64,000 nt of DNA from Nannochloropsis salina CCMP1776 (lineage: Eukaryota > Sar > Eustigmatophyceae > Eustigmatales > Monodopsidaceae), in NCBI GenBank assembly GCA_004565275.1, contig SDOX01000001.1, forward strand, positions 682,001 to 746,000, written 5' to 3'. The position numbers were made by a program, and so were the translations under genes. Position 1 is the stretch's first letter. Every line of letters begins with the position of its first letter. Below the pieces are notes generated by a model. That model was not told the origin of the DNA and did no database searches. It saw nothing but the letters and a program-made list of their open reading frames with translations. Shown piece after piece: positions 30,360 to 41,705 of the stretch.

Positions 30360-32429
30360 ATGGCCATACGCCGTCCGCGACCTGCGGCAACATCCCTCAA
30401 CGGCACCCAGGGGGTCGGCACCTGCGACAATGGAAATGGTGGCACGAGGGCTTATGATACCGATACGTTGGAGCTTGATTTAGAAGGGCAGGGTTTGCGC
30501 CCGTTGACCGTGTCCTGGGGACGCCGGCAAGGAGACCGCGTCAAGGTCGGCGCCGAGCTGGCGCAGGTCATATGTGAACGGCTTGACGGCGGTGGGAAGG
30601 TGGTGCGAAGGCTGAAAGCCCAACATACAGGTCGATTGGAGGAGGTGGTAGTCCCGGATCTGAGCGGCTTGCGTCGCCCGGGCACGGACGTGGGGAGGGA
30701 GGGCCCGGAGGCCAAGGAGCCGGAGGAAAGGCCGTTACCCCCGCCGAGACTGGTGTTGGGCAAGCTTCGTTACTGCACGCACCCTGTCTTACAGAGCGGA
30801 CGCATGTGCGCGGTGTGTGGGGAGGTCCTGTCGGAGGGAACGGGGCAGGCCCAGGAGGCCACCAGGGTCTTTGTCCAAGGCGGGTACCACGTCTCCGTGT
30901 CCCGGACGGAGGCTGCCTTTCTGCACCGAAGCATGGCACAGAAGCTCCGACGTGCGCGGAAACTGAACCTGATCCTCGACATCGACCTGACCCTGCTCCA
31001 CGCCACCATCGATCCGAGGGCCGAGCGCCTGGACCACCAAAAACTGGAAGTGCATGCCTTTGACATCTTCAATCAAGGTCGGATCCTCCGTCACTGGTGC
31101 TGCCTGCGTCCCCACCTCCGCACATTCCTCTCCCAGGCCCACGCCCTGTACGTCCTGACCATCTACACCCACGGTCGCCGCGACTATGCCCACCAGGTCG
31201 CCCGCCTCCTCGACCCGGACCGTACCCTCTTCGAAGATCGGATCGTCAGTCGGGACGACTGCCCCGACCTCCACGGGCAAAAATCCTTGCAGCGACTTTT
31301 TCCCGGGGGCATTGAGATGGCCTTGATCTTGGACGACAGCCCCCAAGTCTGGCAAGGCGAGCAGTCCCGCCACCTTCTCCCCGTCCTTCCCTTCAAGTTC
31401 TACACAGAGTTTGAGGAAGTCAACCGGGTCGCGGGGCTTGCCCCGGCCCCTGTCCTGGGCTCCAGCGCCGTCCCTCCCTCCCGACCTCTGTCGCCCCCTC
31501 CCTCTTCCCCTCCTACTACCACTCACTCGTCACCGGCTCCCTCGGGGGTTTCCGGGAAAGAAACGGACGCGGAGGCGGATCGGAAGGAGGAAAAGACGCC
31601 ACCGGTGCCACCCACTGTGTTTGGAGACCCCCGGGAGGACACGCAGCTCGAACATACCTGGCGAGCCTTGGAAGCTGTACATGCACTCTACTACCCGGGG
31701 GGGGGCAAGCCAGACACAGAAGAGGGAGACGGAGGAGCGGGAAGAAGTATCATACAGGACAGGGGGCCCGCGTCGGGGAATGACGAGCTGTCGGTGAAGG
31801 CAGGGAAGGAGGGCGAGGGAGAGGAAGCAGACGAGGATCAGGGCGTGCGCCCCCCCCAAAACGTGGCTGGGTGCCTGAGCTTCGTGCGGCGACAAGTCCT
31901 GGCGGGTGTCACCATCTTGTTCAGCGGCGTCCTACCACGGAATGTAGACCCCCGGCGGAGTGACTTGGGATACATGGCCCTTTCCCTAGGGGCACGCATT
32001 GTCGAGGACTTTAGCCCCACGGTCACCCACCTGGTCGCAGAGAATGCCAGCACAGAGAAAGTCTTCCGGGCCAGGCGACAAGGCGGTGTGTGGATAGTGG
32101 CCCGCACGTGGTTGCAGCTGTCGTTTCTCCACTGCGACCGAAAGGATGAAGCGGGCCACGTGCTGCCAGGATGTATGTCGACGGTCGTGCCAAGTGGGAA
32201 AAAGGGCGTCAAGGAGACGCTGCCAGTCTCTGGGGGGGACGGGTGCGAGCCGAGTGGTGAGCCACAGGAAGCCAAAGAGCAGAGGTTCGACAACAAGAGC
32301 GACGAGGACAACGAAAGAATGAGTAAACGTCAGAAAGGTGCAGCGGAAAAAATGGAACATGCTGATGGAGATGGGGAGGATTCTACCGCGGAGGACCTCG
32401 TTGCGGCGCTTGAGGACGAACTAGGATGA
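30360..32429 (+). CDS. FCP1: FCP1-type RNA polymerase II CTD phosphatase
   Basis: The frame is 732 residues from an ATG at 30231; ATG 30360 (MAIRRPRPAA) is preferred, giving 689. The N-terminal part has a lipoyl/biotinyl-like beta region. A Cys pair (CTHPVLQSGRMCAVCG) probably binds zinc, as in FCP1. The catalytic HAD-like motif LILDIDLTLLHAT has Asp207 and Asp209 (DxDxT class; here DIDLT), and the second motif is ILDDSPQVW. A Pro/Ser and acidic linker leads to a BRCT domain (AGVTILFSGVLPRN to VWIVARTWLQLSF). The tail is acidic and basic, ending EDLVAALEDELG, like the RAP74-contact tail of FCP1. It removes phosphate from the polymerase II C-terminal domain in the nucleus. The 3' end is duplicated downstream. 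Confidence 0.88.
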   Translation: MAIRRPRPAATSLNGTQGVGTCDNGNGGTRAYDTDTLELDLEGQGLRPLTVSWGRRQGDRVKVGAELAQVICERLDGGGKVVRRLKAQHTGRLEEVVVPDLSGLRRPGTDVGREGPEAKEPEERPLPPPRLVLGKLRYCTHPVLQSGRMCAVCGEVLSEGTGQAQEATRVFVQGGYHVSVSRTEAAFLHRSMAQKLRRARKLNLILDIDLTLLHATIDPRAERLDHQKLEVHAFDIFNQGRILRHWCCLRPHLRTFLSQAHALYVLTIYTHGRRDYAHQVARLLDPDRTLFEDRIVSRDDCPDLHGQKSLQRLFPGGIEMALILDDSPQVWQGEQSRHLLPVLPFKFYTEFEEVNRVAGLAPAPVLGSSAVPPSRPLSPPPSSPPTTTHSSPAPSGVSGKETDAEADRKEEKTPPVPPTVFGDPREDTQLEHTWRALEAVHALYYPGGGKPDTEEGDGGAGRSIIQDRGPASGNDELSVKAGKEGEGEEADEDQGVRPPQNVAGCLSFVRRQVLAGVTILFSGVLPRNVDPRRSDLGYMALSLGARIVEDFSPTVTHLVAENASTEKVFRARRQGGVWIVARTWLQLSFLHCDRKDEAGHVLPGCMSTVVPSGKKGVKETLPVSGGDGCEPSGEPQEAKEQRFDNKSDEDNERMSKRQKGAAEKMEHADGDGEDSTAEDLVAALEDELG

Positions 32430-32674
32430 TTGAAAAATCGAAAAGTGACTTGAATATAGAAAGAGACTCAATCGAATATGCATCTTATTTTTTTTCCCGT
32501 ACGTCTGATGAGGAGGAGAAGGAGATGCAACGGCGGACGGACTCCCCCGGAGGATCTCGTTGTGGCATTTAAGGACGAACTAGAACGACTGCAAATTAAA
32601 GAAAATACTGGAATGTAGAAAATACATTTCGAAATCGATCGGATATACATTAAATTGTTTTTCCGTACATCTGC
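32386..32674. repeat. Diverged tandem duplication of the FCP1 3' end
   Basis: Segment 32386-32510 (last codons plus 3' UTR) and segment 32545-32674 align along their length: GGAGGACCTCGTTG against GGAGGATCTCGTTG, then GAGGACGAACTAG against AAGGACGAACTAG, and near the end TTTTTCCCGTACGTCTG against GTTTTTCCGTACATCTG. By eye roughly 70 percent of bases match. The downstream copy would encode EDLVVAFKDELERL where the gene ends EDLVAALEDELG. Confidence 0.8.
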
Positions 32675-33044
32675 CAGTGAAAGGTTTTGTGGAAGTTGCA
32701 ACTGGGGGGAGAGAGGAGGTTTTGTAGTGAAATGTCGTCCCTAAGCAGTTCACGCTCTGATTGCTTCATGCGTGTATGACACATATTTGGAGGCCGCACG
32801 GCTTCACTTAATTTTTCAGCGTCAATTTCTTACAGTTTGCGTTGACAGGCTAATTTTCCTCCGTTGCCTGTATACGCTTGCCCCATGTTTTTATCCTCCT
32901 AGGCAACATCGCCGCCTCGGACGTATGCTGTGGCATGTACACAGAGTTATCACCTCATCTGTCCTCGCTTCAGTACAGAATGCCTTTTATAGGGACTTGG
33001 GTTTGATATGAAGGGAATCAGCGGTCCGACAACAGGAGGAAGGG

Positions 33045-35408
33045 ATGGGTAAAATTAGCCATGGAACCGCCGAGAAAGAGGATGCGGCCGGACCGCTCCT
33101 GGCCATAATCTACAGTGATTTTGACAATACTATTGGGCCCACGATCCGCTGTCAGACGCCCGACGGGTGCGTTCTCTCATATTTCTAGCCTTTTCCTAGT
33201 CCGCACGTGTTACGCCACTTACCCACTTGATGTCCTTTTTGTGTCCGTACAGCTTCCTTTCTCAAGAGGTCTTCGATAGCATCTCAGACTATGTGATCAC
33301 AGGACGGCAACTGTATGGAAAGACCGTCGCTGTGACGGTTTCTGACCTGCAAATAGTTGGATTCCCCTTGTGCATTGAGAACGAAAAGGTGCGTGAAGTG
33401 TATTGGTCGAGATGGAGTTGGAACTTCTTTGGGCCATGCCGGTGTGACACGTGACGCCCTCTCATGGAAGCTCAGCAGCCATAAAGCCGACTTCTTGCAA
33501 TGATTGCCATGTTTCTCTCTGTGTCCTCCGTGACATGTATTCATATGATTCACGCCTTCCGTCGACGGCTCCCCTCCTCTTGGTACAGTATCCCCGTAAC
33601 ACCTTCCTCTTCAACGTCTGCTTTGTTCTGGATGCCCGGAGCGACCCCGCTCCTTACGAGCCCATCCTCCGCAAGGTGGCTCTGACTCTTTATAGCCTAG
33701 AGGAAGACAGGGAGTTCATCTCCAGGCCCGAGACAAGATGGCAGCTACACCGCATGCTGCACCGGATCCTGGAGGATTTGAACGCCCGCAAGGAGTGTCT
33801 TCTCATATTGGACGATGCGAACTTGTTGTCTCTGAAGCTGGTTCACGTCGTGCAGGTAGGTAAAATGAGCTGCGGTGCTGAGAAGGGGGCAAAGGGCCCG
33901 TCTGAAGGATTGTATCTTTTATCGGGTGGCCCGCCCTCGTTTCGCTCTTTTTTTGCCATTCACCGTCGCCTTCTCTGGCCCTCTGTGCTGCGCTGATCCC
34001 TTTTATCTTGCGTCTCCTTCTTCTATTTCCATCGAAAGGAGCCTCCTGTCGTGGGCGATCACCAAGTGCCGGTCTTCCTGCGCGATGCGGCGGTCCTCAA
34101 GAACCTAGATTGGGATTTGGCCTTGCGTCAAATTATCCCCCACATCGATGGGATCAAGTATGCGAAGAGGCTGGCAATGGACGCGGAGGTGAGGGAGGGC
34201 GAGGGGCAGGGATAGAAGAGGGACGAAATGAGCGGGGTGGACGCGAACCGTCAATAATGTCCGAGAAGAATGGAGCGAAGCAGGCGAAGTGGAAAGGAGT
34301 GAGCTGACGAGATGGGTTGAAAGAGGTTCTGTGAAGCGATGACGGAGCATGTCAAAAGGGCTCATGTGGGACAGATGGGCCTGTGAACGACCCATAGATA
34401 TAATGCGCAGATCTATCGTCATATTTATCGATGCAATGCGGTTACTTGTTTTGAGCGCATTCTTACTTGTTGACGGCTAATAACTTAATCCGACTGCCTA
34501 CCTCCCCCTAGATGGACGTGGATTGTGTCAAGGCCGCCTTGCGGACCCTGGTCCACTACGACTTCATCGCGCTGGTGGATATATTCAAATTCTCTAACGT
34601 CTACGTGATAAGTGGTACGGAGGCCACAGCCTTCCGCGAGTTCGTGGACAGCCCCGCCATGCTTGAGGAATGTAGGAAGTTTGTCTGCTATCCTCCAGCA
34701 TGCCCGTCATCACAGGCCCTTCAACCTTGTGCTCCCACGAGCGCCCCGGTTATGACTAGCCATGGCACTGATTCTCCGACCAGTGCATCCCAATCAGTCG
34801 TGGAGGACAGGATGGGTGCGGGCGAGAGAATGACAGGAGGGGCACGGCCTGAAAAAGAGGACGAAGCCTCACCCCTCTTGACAAGTGATGAAGACTTGAT
34901 AAATTTGTACAGGGCTTTCGGACCTCACCTAACACTGGCAGACATTATCAGTGCGCGTAAACAGAAAATGCGTGCGGTGGACGCCCGTAGACTTGTGACT
35001 TTCGGTGTCGTCTATGGTTTCTTAAGACGTGTGCATCGATATCCAGTTTATCTGCCGGCGTCAAAGGAATCGAACCAGCCGCCTGGATCGATCAGAAATG
35101 GACAATGCGTGCAAGATGGGACATTGGGGAGTTGGGGAGGGGGAAAAAATGGAACAAAATTGATATCGCAAAGGTCCTCCATCTCTCATAAAGAGGATGC
35201 TGGCAAGACCGTGAACAACAAGTCGAATGAACATCAGCAGCGCTCGACTCAAAAATACCCATTGTCGTTGGTGAAACAGGTTCAGTCCGTTTTTGATGGG
35301 ACGCGAACGTTGGATGAGGCATGCGTAAAGTTTATGAGGCCTTTTGAGGAGCTGAAGGACATCGCCCTCAGTTCCGAGGGAGGGGAGGTTGTAATTCTGT
35401 ATAAGTAA
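33045..35408 (+). CDS. NPRL2: NPRL2, GATOR1 subunit regulating TORC1
   Basis: Five exons: 33045-33166, 33253-33388, 33589-33855, 34039-34188 and 34512-35408. All junctions are GT-AG with consistent phase, giving 523 residues. The order of conserved blocks follows human NPRL2: IIYSDFDNTIGPTI, FLSQEVFDSISDYVI, VGFPLCIEN, FLFNVCFVLDA, PPVVGDHQVPVF, WDLALRQIIPHIDG, and YDFIALVDIFKFSNVYV, ending with the DARRLVTFGVVYGFLRRVHR block. GATOR1 is the GAP for Rag GTPases that represses TORC1 when amino acids are scarce. The protein is longer than the human one because of a Ser/Thr-rich insertion after VCYPPACPSS (about residue 280) and a C-terminal extension of about 120 residues rich in Ser, Asn and Lys. 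Those parts are probably disordered. Confidence 0.9.
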
Positions 35409-35877
35409 CCCTAAGAGACTGTAGGAATTGGCATCCAAAACGAATGACCTGGAAACCTTGTGTTGACCCTAAGACCTACTCTTCGAGATTCTTTTTTTGA
35501 GGCGCGTGCTTTGTGGTTTCGTTAAGCGCGGACCAGTTGCCTCTTGTTCCCGCTCGCCACGGGTTGCGCGGAAGGCCGGTGCGAGAAACAGCAACGGGCT
35601 TTCTGGCCTCAGCATTTCATGACCTCTAGCTTTTGGTAGAGAGACAGTCGCGTGCACTCTTCGCCTTCACACTTGTCTTCACTGTATGCATCTCTGAAAG
35701 GAAGGTTTCTCTCTCAACAGCTGTCAGTGTGGTAATCGCTTTGACAACAAGTGCTGTGACGCGCTCCATAACTCGACCTGCCGACGGATGATAACCCCAC
35801 GTACTCTAATCAAGTCGAAGTGATGCCTTACATTTTCTCATGCACTGCCCCCCCTTTGCCTTTCAAGCACGACCAGG
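35409..35877. other. Intergenic, no gene seen
   Basis: About 470 bp between NPRL2 and the uL10-like gene. No recognisable coding or RNA feature. Confidence 0.5.
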
Positions 35878-36429
35878 ATGAAACAGCTTCAGACACTTGT
35901 GCGGCAAGGGCGAAAAGTTCTTGCCAACATGTATCTGCGTGAGATCCTGACGACGCGAGACACGTGCTTCTTCTTCCAACCGCCATCAATGAACTCTGAG
36001 ACCGTGCTGCAGATGAAACAAAAATTCCGCGCTCAGACAGGCCTTACCTGGCGATCTTTCTCGCCTGCTGTGTCTCAGCACTATCTGAAAGACAGCCCTT
36101 ACAAGGCATTAATTCGACTTCTGCAAGGACCCATGATTGTGGCGTACCCGGAAGAGATTGGGGACCGTGCCATTCCTACTCGTGCAGTCCTTGGACTTGC
36201 AAAAGAATTCAATTTAGGTATACTCGGAGCCAAATGGCAAAATAACTTTCTATCAGCGGCAGATCTGAAAGAACTGAAAGCAGAGGGTGTGTACAGGGGG
36301 GAGGTTCTGGGATTGTTCGCAACCTATCAGCGAGAAGTAGTCCAAGCCCTTAATATGCACCACGAGAAAGAGAGTGGAATACAAACGAAGGTGGAAGAGG
36401 GAGGAGGTGGAAACAGGGGGGCAGATTGA
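35878..36429 (+). CDS. Probable mitochondrial ribosomal protein uL10 (L10)
   Basis: An intronless frame of 183 residues. The pattern is that of bacterial-type L10: an N-terminal basic helix, a strand (DTCFFFQPPSMNSET), a helix that would contact rRNA (VLQMKQKFRAQTGLTW), then SPYKALIRLLQGPMIVAYPE, matching the L.GP..v... signature. A second helix-strand unit follows (ILGAKWQNNFLSAADLKELK). L10 forms the base of the ribosomal stalk and anchors L7/L12. The N-terminus (MKQLQTLVRQGRKVLANMYL) is amphipathic and Arg/Lys-rich, which fits mitochondrial import. Residue identity to L10 is low, so this is a fold-level assignment. A plastid version is usually plastome-encoded or has a signal peptide, which is absent here. 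Confidence 0.5.
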   Translation: MKQLQTLVRQGRKVLANMYLREILTTRDTCFFFQPPSMNSETVLQMKQKFRAQTGLTWRSFSPAVSQHYLKDSPYKALIRLLQGPMIVAYPEEIGDRAIPTRAVLGLAKEFNLGILGAKWQNNFLSAADLKELKAEGVYRGEVLGLFATYQREVVQALNMHHEKESGIQTKVEEGGGGNRGAD

Positions 36430-37850
36430 AATGCATCCTTGCCTAAATAAATATTTCATGAACTAGATAAACCTTATGGCGAGTCTTTGCAGAAATCAAA
36501 CGCCGCATCTTTAGCTCGCAGCATTTTAGTTCAACATTGTTTGTTATCTATGCCTAATCCCCTGCACTTTAGTAAACTGTAAATGCTCTCATGTTTTTCG
36601 CCCCTACCGCGTCTAAGGTGTGATGAGCGTGACGGGGGCCTTGTGACAACACACGGAGGGAACGGTTATCTGTGGTCGAAAGCGCGAGAAATAGAGACGG
36701 ATTGTGACAATGCCGACTTTGCGACACGGAATACTGGCAAACATCACCATGGGCTAGCAGGCCTGACTGATGTCCAATATCATGGCAACTATCATTTCAG
36801 TAGCCTCCCCTTAGGACAACATGTAAGCAAAGGTGACTTGGTTGCTCGGTATAAGATTTTGGAAAAGGCAGTCACAGCAGTAATAAATGGCGAATGATGT
36901 ACTGGTGAAGGAAGAGTGTTCAGCATCCGTCATGTGCTGCGATGTCATCTTTTGGATGGTCTTGATGTTTTCATTGAGGTGGCTACGTTTTGGAATGCCA
37001 TTGCAACGGACTTCGTGTCTGATAGAATACATCTAAAAGCTGTAAGCGTGCAGTATAATGTTATATTTCCATAGCCTAGGATGACACCAGTGGTCCGCTC
37101 TCATTCCATCACTACAGTTTAGGAACTGAAGGAGATGAATTTATAATATAGAAAATAATCAGCTATCAAGCAACAGGTCTTTTTGGTATGATGCATGTAC
37201 ACATATATTAAAAAGAGGATAGGTGAGGGTAAGGGGTGGAAATATCGAACCAAGAGCCTCTGTCTGTACTACACAAGTCAGACAACAATTACTTCCGGTG
37301 TGTCTCAGTGAGTTGATACCGCGCCCCTTATAGGCTGTCTGGGGAAAGCCATCAGTCTCCTATGTCGCAAATGTAGCAAACACTTGAAAGTGAATTCTAT
37401 ACAACAATGAGAGCACCAAAAAATTCAACGCGGAATATATCTTGTGCGAAAGGGTACAGGCTAAAGGGGTCTTACAGTGTCCCGACCTCGGGGGGATTTC
37501 CTTCCGGCGACGCTCGGTCTTTTCCGGTTGTGTTTTTTGTTCTAGAAGGGAAGCATGGACTTTCACGTTCTAGACTGTCGTGTTGTCCGCTTCACATGAG
37601 ATCATATTATTTCCAAGTAGCTGTTCTCTTATTTTTTGTTCTCAAATGATGTTTTCCCAGGCTTTCACGCCCCGTAACATTCCATGAGAAACAAAGAAAA
37701 CAAGGCTCATTCAACATCAACCTCCTGCCGTTGTACATGTCCTTTGCATAACTTCTGCAATATCTGATCTTGTTCAGATACATCTCCGCTCCACACCAAT
37801 GCTGACAATATCACATCTGCCCTATTGCAGGAAAGAAACCACAAGTCAAC
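36430..37850. other. Gene-poor interval upstream of HSP20
   Basis: About 1.4 kb. A 104-codon plus-strand frame at 36583-36897 shows no family resemblance. The 37.0-37.3 kb part is AT-rich. A tRNA-like T-loop near 37250 did not fold. An acceptor-like CTATTGCAG just before the HSP20 start suggests a 5' UTR intron. Confidence 0.45.
37539..37548. promoter_or_regulatory. Possible heat-shock element upstream of HSP20
   Basis: GTTCTAGAAG contains nTTCnnGAAn, the core inverted pair bound by heat-shock factor, about 300 bp before the HSP20 ATG. A degenerate second pair (CGTTCTAGAC) follows near 37567. Position fits; function is inference. Confidence 0.35.
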
Positions 37851-38477
37851 ATGATGCGCCAATCTTGCCGCTCACTTGGCCATGCTGGCCGCGCAGTTAC
37901 ATCTGCTTATTCTTATCGAACGACTCAGCCTGCTCTTCCGGTACGCTGTCTCAGCAGTCGAGCCACACGTTCCGTAGCTCCGCGGGGCAGTGGGAACAGG
38001 CATGGACAGGTTGTGTCTCGTGGACCTGGCGGCCCTCCATGGGCCAATTTAGGTCGAATTTTTGATGACATGGGCATGGAGGTGTTCAATGACCCTTTCT
38101 TTCGCCCCTTCTTTGCTCGTGGCCCGGGAGGGGCAATGGATGCGGCCGAGGTTGCTATGGGCTTAGACATTGCAGAGACGGAGAAGGAGTATATTGTAAA
38201 GGCAGAACTACCAGGAGTGAAAAAAGAAGATGTGAAAGTTACCTTCCATGACGGAGTTCTCAATATCTCCGCGGAGCGTAAGCAGGAAGCAGCCGGCGAG
38301 GATGAGCATCATCGTCAACATTATTCTGACTTTTCGTACGGCAAGGTGTCCCGCTCTTTACGCGTGCCAGACGCGGCCGAGAAGAATCATGTAGACGCTA
38401 ATTTGGAGGACGGAGTGCTTACAGTAAAGGTTAAAAAGGGGGAGGATTCGAAGCCTCAGGATATCCCTATTAAGTGA
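37851..38477 (+). CDS. Mitochondrial-type small heat-shock protein (HSP20)
   Basis: An intronless frame of 208 residues. The first 60 residues are Arg/Ser-rich without acidic residues (MMRQSCRSLGHAGRAVTSAY), a good mitochondrial presequence. The alpha-crystallin domain spans about 100-195, with VKAELPGVKKEDVKVTF, GVLNISAERKQE, YGKVSRSLRVPDAA and the A-x-x-x-n-GVL segment ANLEDGVLTVKV. The C-terminal IPI motif (QDIPIK) that links dimers into oligomers is present. Small HSPs hold unfolding proteins without ATP. The two hydrophobic-plus-basic features argue for the mitochondrial matrix rather than the cytosol; plastid location is less likely as there is no signal peptide. A possible heat-shock element lies upstream. 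Confidence 0.9.
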   Translation: MMRQSCRSLGHAGRAVTSAYSYRTTQPALPVRCLSSRATRSVAPRGSGNRHGQVVSRGPGGPPWANLGRIFDDMGMEVFNDPFFRPFFARGPGGAMDAAEVAMGLDIAETEKEYIVKAELPGVKKEDVKVTFHDGVLNISAERKQEAAGEDEHHRQHYSDFSYGKVSRSLRVPDAAEKNHVDANLEDGVLTVKVKKGEDSKPQDIPIK

Positions 38478-39054
38478 AGTTGAAATACGAAGAATTTGAA
38501 GACCGCAAAGACGATGCTTTGGAGTTACATAAACAAAACGCAGAGAAAGAGTGCGATGTCACGTGGAAAAAGGCGGCCACTGCAATACCGCTTATTGTCA
38601 ACGAGCAAAGGGCCTTCACACAGGAAAAAATCGTAGAATAGTAAAGCTGATTATCAATACTTGATTAACTAACAAGGATTGCGGAGAAACAATTGAAGGG
38701 TGTGGTGCAGGCGAAGGCAGAAAATGTGCGCTTGATATTGTAAGCCGAACCGTATGTAGGAGATTGGGAATATTGAGTTCGTATCACTAACAAAATGTTG
38801 AGTTTTTTCCACGAAGAAGAATTTAAAAAAAATTAATTTGGTATCCAAACGAAATAAATTCGGACAGTATGCAGCTTTTTTGGATTTTCTTTCGTGCTTG
38901 CGGCCTGAATGTATGTACATTTGTGTGAAGATCCTCCTCTCCCCCTTGTTGCTCCACGCCAACGTGCCTCGCTTGCTCACTCCCCCTTCACAATTTTAAC
39001 AACTGCGCCAATGTGTCACATTTTCCATGCCTTGCGTTTGGCGAAGATTCAGTC
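38478..39054. other. Convergent 3' region
   Basis: About 580 bp between the HSP20 and PIG-B stops. AT-rich around 38.8 kb. No gene seen. Confidence 0.5.
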
Positions 39055-41406
39055 CTAGTGATCGGATGCCCCGAATCCAGAGAGACAAGGTAATGTGCGC
39101 ACGCTATGATTCAGGCCAAAAACAACAATGCTATCTTCATGGCGAGGACTATCCATATCCCCTCGAAAGGAGGAATGGAACAACGATGCTTTAATTTCGT
39201 ACCCTTTATGGATGATGAGATATGAATCGAGTTCCCTCGCGGCTGAGCCAAATGTAACGATGTAGTCGGGAAGCGAAGGGGAAGAGATCGGGGGCGATAA
39301 GGAATCTGCCTCCCGCTCTGTGCGACATTCGTCGCCGTCGTCGCTTTTAGCATTTACATATGGACTGATACCTCTTGAGGCGCCGTTAATGACGTTAGAA
39401 TACCGCTCCATGGCGTACCCTAGGGGGTCGATGAGGAATGCTTCGGTTGGGTTCGGCCTAGGCGTGTTGGGGCGGAGCACTGGCGGGCAGTCCAGATGCC
39501 TGAGGAGGAGTCGAGGAGGGGGAACGATTGATGTCGAGGGGGTTGAAGCGGAGAAGATGGAGGGGGGAAGTAGGAACGTTGGGAAAAGGTAAGAAGAAAG
39601 GCCAAGGAAGGAGGAAGGGGCAACATTATCTGCGCAGATGGGAGAGCTTGACGACATAAAGTAGGCCGGGACGTGTAGGTGGGTAGTCCACGGCGTTGCA
39701 TGGCAAGGCATGAGAAAGTCTATCACCACTTCGGGACGGCCCCTTCCGCCCCCTGCTCCTCCTCCTTCTCCCTCACTTCCCTCGTGCTGCCCCGTCTCCC
39801 TCGTCGCTCCCCGCCCCATCCCTTTGGCGTCCTCCGCCAAGAGGCTGGAGAGGAATTGCATGACGTCTATCGGCCCTCTTTGGTGGATCCGGGAAAAATA
39901 AAAGGCCATCGGTGCGTGAGTGGTGGCGAGGAAGAGGATAGATAAAAGGAAGAACCGTGGTTTCCTTCCCCCCCTCCATGTCCGGGGAGCGGCGCTGATT
40001 TTGGTCTCCGCCACACTGCAAGACCGGGCAACAATTTCATGTCGGGGAAACATCACCTGCTCGGAAATGACTACGCCAGCTAGAACGTGGGCAAAAGGTA
40101 GGACGGGAAGGAGGAAGCGGAACTCCTTGTGAGGGGAGAGGGAGAGGCCGAGAGGATAGGTGAGGACGACCAAGGCGAGCAGGCACAAGGCTGTAGGACG
40201 AAAGTCGACTACGGAAAAGGGTGACCACACGGAGAAACGGTTTCGGGAGAGGGCGCGGCGAAGGCCGAGGAGGACAAACGGTAGTTGGGTGGTAAGGACA
40301 GTGAGGGCGCCGAGGGTAAAGTACCAGTGAAAGGGGTGGGACCCGTATTGGACAGCAACGCCGGCCACCAAGTTGATCCGCAAAAAATTGACGGGTGTGA
40401 AGACCCACTCCCATTGCGGTACAGTCGATACAGTGGGATGGGCGCCAGGGCCTGCGTTTCTGGCCTGGTCGAGGAGGGACACACGGTTGTAGCAGTAGGA
40501 GTCCAGCAGGGTGCTAACGAGCATGACCAGAGCAGTCCAAAACAGTACCACCCGGAGCAAGTACTGAGGAATATCGTACAGCCGAGTACAAGAGAGTCTC
40601 CAAAAACCCAGAGGAACCCAGGCGAAAAGAGCGGTGGGGCGAACCATGATGGAGACGGTGCCCAGCACTATGGACAAGGGTTCTGTCATCCCCACGCGGG
40701 ACGGAGGCAGATACCGGAGAGATTTCTGATTTCCTCCTTCGATACTTTCCGCTCTTTCGACAAGCGCTACCCAGTGGTACACAGCGGGGACGAGAAGTGC
40801 CATTTCCAAAGAGGAAGAAAAAGTGCGCACACCGGCATACCACATGAACCAGTTGGAACACTGACAAAACAGGGCACAACGGGCAATTGTCTCGGCCCTT
40901 GCGATTGCATCGTCTCCATCACCACTCCCTTGCATCATGACACGCTTTGCTAGCCAGTACACATGCAAATCCGTGCTGGCCGTGAGGAAAGCTTGGACAA
41001 CCATGGAGGGTCCGTAGGCCACTGCCCCGCGCGACGCTAGGTTGGTAACTTTTAGCAGGGCGTAGAAGACCGCAAAGAGCAACGGATGGATGAACGAACG
41101 GATGCGTTCTGATTCCCATTCCCATGTCCTAGTTGTGGGCGGAGGAGAGTGAAGATTAACTCTAGTGGCAGTGCCGTATTAATGAGAATGGGCCCTCACC
41201 CAAACTGGCATGCGCATGGCAAGCAAGCCCATACATACTTACAGCAATCCAGATCCGAAGACTAGCTTGTGCGCCACTTCGGGACCTTGCCAGTATTCGT
41301 CCGGATTGAAGTAGGTCTTGACGGTCCAAGCATTTAAAACTCGATACGCAAAAAGGGCTAGGAATAGCAAGAACGAAGCCACGCCTGGGGAGTTCAACTT
41401 TGACAT
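39055..41406 (-). CDS. PIGB: GPI mannosyltransferase 3 (PIG-B/Gpi10), GT22
   Basis: Two exons, 41406-41243 and 41128-39055, joined over a 114-bp intron (GTAAGT...TAG), give 745 residues. The join recreates GLLTWEWESERIRSFIHPLL, a hallmark of the family. The enzyme adds the third mannose to the GPI core in the ER lumen. The first luminal loop carries NPDEYWQ with Asp36/Glu37, the catalytic acidic pair of GT22 enzymes. The HKEFRF motif appears in LSPHKEFRFLLPVLP. About ten hydrophobic segments are visible. The C-terminal region VIDFLMPCHATPWTTHLH also matches PIG-B. Compared with human PIG-B (554 residues) it is longer, through Ser/Pro-rich luminal insertions at about 530-590 and a Glu/Asp stretch. 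The start is taken at the first in-frame ATG (MSKLNSPGVA); upstream codons lack an ATG. Confidence 0.92.
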
Positions 41407-41705
41407 ATCGGGGCTGATGAGCTGTGTCCTCGCAATAAGGGAGTTAAACGAAGAAAATTCATCCACTCTCCATCCCTGTACCAAGCAAACGAAGAAATTA
41501 GAAAGTCGTCATTATTCGCGGTGAAGAAGATGTTCGGGAAAAAAAACACGATGTGACACGAAGACCAAGTTCGAGGGATGCCTCGCGGAAACAGGGGCGT
41601 CGGGAGGGGAGGTTACCAAGGGTGTTGTCGCAATATTGTGCTTTCTGCTTTAAGATGGTACTCATAACACAGTAGTTTCCTTGCCTCTATTTCCTTTTGC
41701 ATCTG

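Noticed and set aside
35060-35085. tRNA-like GGAATCGAACC string
   Set aside because: Lies inside the NPRL2 coding exon and has no matching arms.
37240-37330. tRNA-like sequence on the minus strand (GGTTCGAT loop)
   Set aside because: T-stem does not pair and no cloverleaf or anticodon arm can be drawn.
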